The notes under the pieces are model-generated. The model saw nothing but the letters and a program-made list of their open reading frames with translations, did not search any database and was not told the origin of the DNA. A DNA stretch of 7,700 nucleotides, taken from NCBI GenBank assembly GCA_024860865.1, contig JACRDV010000112.1, forward strand, positions 1 through 7,700, written 5' to 3'. Position 1 is the first letter of the stretch; each line of letters opens with the position of its first letter. This DNA comes from Methanobacteriota archaeon. Its GTDB lineage: Archaea; JACRDV01. Both the position numbers and the translations under genes were made by a program. This document shows positions 5,931 through 7,700 of the stretch, piece by piece.

Positions 5931-5938
5931 CATATAGT
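5931..5938 (-). promoter_or_regulatory. TATA-like box upstream of the 5855-5917 element
   Basis: Minus-strand ACTATATG, just past the end of the DUF362 gene. No ORF begins at the matching distance, but the GGCCCA/TGGGCC element does. Confidence 0.4.
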
Positions 5939-5949
5939 TTAACCAAATT

Positions 5950-5954
5950 AAAAA
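5950..5954 (-). terminator. Short T-tract after the DUF362 gene
   Basis: Five T on the minus strand directly after the stop codon at 5957-5955. Weak by itself; read-through into the next element is possible. Confidence 0.3.
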
Positions 5955-7013
5955 TTAGCTGCCAAGATTTGCATTAATTGAATCAACCAATTGTGAAAAC
6001 TCTGTGTCTTTAGTATCTGAGTGCGCCACTAGTTTAATGTCTCTAGCAGACGTTGCCCCTAATTTCAGCTCAACAGCCCTTTTGATCTGCCTTTGCTCCC
6101 ATACACTTTTGTTAACCACTCTGTCCCAAAGACCAAAGCTTTTAACAATGCTTAAACCAACAGCATCTATTGCTACTCTGTCACCGCTTGCTAAAACGAT
6201 GTTTGTATCTCTCGTAGTGCCTCTGAACGGGCCACCAGCGACCATGCTTTTTGTTCCATCCATTATTATTAGATCTGGGCGGATAGCTAAACCAATTTCA
6301 GCTATCATTTCTTCAATGTTTCTTGAAGTGTGCAAAACTGATCTATTTCGCGGATGTATTATCCCAACCCAATTTTTTAAGCTCATACTGTAAGTAGCAA
6401 TGCTGTGGGTCTTTATTACTGGCACACTGACTATTTTTTCCGCCTCATAGACAGTTTTTGGGATCAAAAAACTTTTAAAATATTCAGCTTGTTCAGGTTT
6501 TACAGTGATCCATTCATCATCATCAAAATAGACTACTTGAGCACCTGCATCTTCTGCAGCCTTTTGAATTCCAGTCTTTCTCATGCTATCCTTTGTAGGA
6601 TAATGTGGATTTGACATATCTCCAACGATTACTTTTGATGCCTTTGCCTCGTAAAGCAATTCAACTACACCCTTTACTACTGAAGGGTTAGTAGTTCCAG
6701 GATATGGATCGTCGCTATTTACGTTTGGTTTAACTAGGACCTCTTTTTCTCTTACATTAAGCCTCTCTATGCCTCCAATCAATTCCACGCTTTTCTTAAC
6801 AATCTCGCCAATGTTTTTTCCTTTTACTATACCAACTAGACTTTTTCTACCCCATATAAATGGATTCAGTTTTCGTTCTTTAATTGGAAAAGTACCAGAA
6901 GATTTAACAAAAAAATACTGCAATGGTAACATCCACCTATTAATTGTGTATAGAATCGATATGCTCCCAGCTAGGCCAAGAAGATAGATTAATTTTCTCC
7001 TTGTGATTTTCAC
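5955..7013 (-). CDS. DUF362 family protein with Tat-like N-terminal leader
   Basis: 352 residues. The N-terminus MKITRRKLIYLLGLAGSISI has twin Arg followed by a hydrophobic stretch, as in Tat signals or Tat-inserted anchors; no clear cleavage site follows, so it may stay membrane-tethered on the outside. The DUF362 domain spans about 60-320: VLVKPNVNSDDPYPGTTNPSVV (92-113), KASKVIVGDMS (124-134), KIVSVPVIKTHS (193-204), SLKNWVGII (211-219), DLIIMDGTKSMVAGGPFRG (247-265) and ASGDRVAIDAVG (275-286). Some DUF362 proteins carry a ferredoxin domain; this one lacks it and contains no cysteine at all. The biochemical role of the family is poorly defined; I assign none. The start is GTG 7013, with AGGCGA a few bases upstream as a weak ribosome site; the Tat motif right after it supports this choice. 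Confidence 0.88.
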   Translation of the reverse strand: MKITRRKLIYLLGLAGSISILYTINRWMLPLQYFFVKSSGTFPIKERKLNPFIWGRKSLVGIVKGKNIGEIVKKSVELIGGIERLNVREKEVLVKPNVNSDDPYPGTTNPSVVKGVVELLYEAKASKVIVGDMSNPHYPTKDSMRKTGIQKAAEDAGAQVVYFDDDEWITVKPEQAEYFKSFLIPKTVYEAEKIVSVPVIKTHSIATYSMSLKNWVGIIHPRNRSVLHTSRNIEEMIAEIGLAIRPDLIIMDGTKSMVAGGPFRGTTRDTNIVLASGDRVAIDAVGLSIVKSFGLWDRVVNKSVWEQRQIKRAVELKLGATSARDIKLVAHSDTKDTEFSQLVDSINANLGS

Positions 7014-7034
7014 CCTATCGCCTAAAAGATTTTT

Positions 7035-7062
7035 GTAATAATATAATAATATATATAATTTA
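7035..7062 (-). promoter_or_regulatory. AT-only promoter region of the DUF362 gene
   Basis: A nearly pure A/T stretch 20-50 bases before GTG 7013. On the minus strand it contains TTATATTATTA-type sequence at a distance fitting a start near 7020. The exact box cannot be picked among the overlapping candidates. Confidence 0.4.
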
Positions 7063-7076
7063 TAACAATACTTAAA
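7053..7076. repeat. 24-bp direct repeat, copy 1
   Basis: Identical over 24 bases to 7092-7115, starting ATATAATTTATAACAATA and ending CTTAAA. It overlaps the AT-rich promoter region of the DUF362 gene. See copy 2. Confidence 0.85.
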
Positions 7077-7091
7077 AATTGAAAAATGCCA

Positions 7092-7115
7092 ATATAATTT
7101 ATAACAATACTTAAA
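7092..7115. repeat. 24-bp direct repeat, copy 2
   Basis: Exact copy of 7053-7076 with a 39-bp period, in the region between the divergent DUF362 and threonine-rich protein genes. The copies share no flanking identity beyond these 24 bases. Such pairs often serve as regulator binding sites; a recent local duplication is the alternative. Confidence 0.85.
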
Positions 7116-7153
7116 TTAGAATTCTTGAACAATATGTCCAGTTTCCTGAACGA

Positions 7154-7165
7154 TTGTATAATATA
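7154..7165 (+). promoter_or_regulatory. TATA-like box of the threonine-rich protein gene
   Basis: TTGTATAATATA centred near 7160 predicts a start near 7186, leaving a leader of about 13 bases before ATG 7199. The leader has no clear ribosome site. Confidence 0.5.
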
Positions 7166-7198
7166 GAAAGATACTAAGATTTAGTTTGGTTAAAATTG

Positions 7199-7700
7199 AT
7201 GAAAAAAATATTTTACATCACTTTTATGTCAAGCTTTTTCTTATCAATAGCATTAGTTTTTGCAGTTGCTCACATTTCACTTAGCCCTGACCTAGTTTAT
7301 GTTCTTCCTGGAGGAACTGGGACTGTCACTGTTATAGTAACTAGCGATCCAGGTACTCCTGCAGATACAATTTGGCTGTCTCTAGTGGAACCAGTTCCAG
7401 GCATGTATTTCTACGGTAAGCATGGTTACAATTTTAATGGTAACCCAACCTTCGATCCAAACCCGGTTTACGTACCTAGTGGAGGATCTAACACTTCCAC
7501 ATTAACATTCACAGTACCTCCTGGTGCTCCGCCAGATGTTTACCGCTATAACGTCAGGGGAGAAAACTCGATATTGGTTACTAGTGATTTAGGCAAAGTA
7601 ATAGTTCTTGAAGTAACAACTACTACGACCACTACAACGACAACTACTACGACCACTACAACGACAACTACTACGACCACTACAACGACAACTACTACGA
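7199..7700 (+). CDS. Secreted beta-rich protein with polythreonine tract (3' end outside window)
   Basis: 167 codons are visible. Residues 1-24 are a signal peptide (MKKIFYITFMSSFFLSIALV). About 25-139 is Val/Thr/Pro/Gly-rich with alternating hydrophobic residues, e.g. LSPDLVYVLPGGTGTVTVIV, then NTSTLTFTVPPGAPPDVYRY; this reads like one Ig-like or NEW3/CARDB-like beta-sandwich of the kind found in archaeal surface proteins, but I cannot name the family firmly. From residue 140 every visible codon is threonine (28 so far), encoded by all four ACN codons. Such tracts act as extended, O-glycosylated stalks between a surface domain and a membrane anchor. The stop codon and any anchor lie beyond 7700. 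ATG 7199 is the obvious start, given the leader. Confidence 0.85.
   Translation, partial: MKKIFYITFMSSFFLSIALVFAVAHISLSPDLVYVLPGGTGTVTVIVTSDPGTPADTIWLSLVEPVPGMYFYGKHGYNFNGNPTFDPNPVYVPSGGSNTSTLTFTVPPGAPPDVYRYNVRGENSILVTSDLGKVIVLEVTTTTTTTTTTTTTTTTTTTTTTTTTTTT
7616..7700 (+). repeat. 24-bp coding tandem repeat, at least 3.5 copies
   Basis: Units at 7616-7639, 7640-7663 and 7664-7687 are identical, with a partial fourth at 7688-7700. Each unit is eight threonine codons in the order ACA ACT ACT ACG ACC ACT ACA ACG. The identity at synonymous positions shows the tract expands as DNA in frame-preserving steps, and its length probably varies between strains. The array runs off the window, so the copy number is unknown and assembly may be unreliable here. 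Confidence 0.97.

Noticed and set aside
5623-5946. 107-codon minus-strand ORF spanning the small structured element
   Set aside because: Overlaps the better supported coiled-coil gene in another frame, contains the TGGGCC/GGCCCA element, and has no ribosome site or recognisable domain.
6004-6987. Three plus-strand ORFs opposite the DUF362 gene
   Set aside because: They lie wholly opposite a gene with clear family motifs and have no promoter or ribosome site of their own.
7616-7700. CRISPR-like array
   Set aside because: The units are directly contiguous without spacers and are all in frame as threonine codons within a secreted protein.

Overview
The window looks archaeal. It has a tRNA-Leu with an intron at a non-canonical site, a bifunctional phosphoglucose/phosphomannose isomerase of the archaeal type, TATA-like elements about 25 bases before starts, starts with little or no leader beside starts with GGTGA/GGAGG-type ribosome sites, and T-tract ends. 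The low GC content together with these features would fit a Bathyarchaeia- or Crenarchaeota-like (TACK) lineage. That placement is inference; no marker here fixes it.

Layout. 9-126: tRNA-Leu(UAG) with a 29-nt intron. 127-890: mostly non-coding, with T-tracts after the tRNA, a candidate structured RNA at about 261-368 behind its own TATA-like box, and two doubtful short ORFs. 892-2061 (+): the sugar-phosphate isomerase. 2186-3733 (+): a two-gene ABC-2 exporter (ATPase and permease 3 nt apart). 3812-3949 (+): a 45-residue four-cysteine protein. 4020-5276 (-): a secreted protein with a cell-wall-binding-repeat-2-like head and a two-repeat alpha-helical tail. 5520-5720 (-): a 66-residue charged coiled-coil protein. 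5855-5917: a small structured element, probably an RNA gene, with a kink-loop-like CTGA/GTGATGA pair on one strand and a promoter and terminator on the other. 5955-7013 (-): a DUF362 protein with a Tat-like leader. 7014-7198: a divergent AT-rich regulatory region with a 24-bp direct repeat. 7199 to the end (+): a secreted beta-rich protein entering a pure threonine tract built of 24-bp tandem repeats; it runs off the window.

Working together. The theme is the cell surface: an exporter, two secreted surface proteins (one rich in N-glycosylation sequons, one with a mucin-like threonine tract) and an exported DUF362 protein. The isomerase interconverts fructose-6-P, glucose-6-P and mannose-6-P, the entry to sugar nucleotides used in glycosylation. 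A functional link among them is inference from proximity only; the genes are mostly separately promoted and on both strands.

The least explained parts are the two candidate structured RNAs, the duplicated 24-mer upstream of the threonine-rich protein, and the small proteins.
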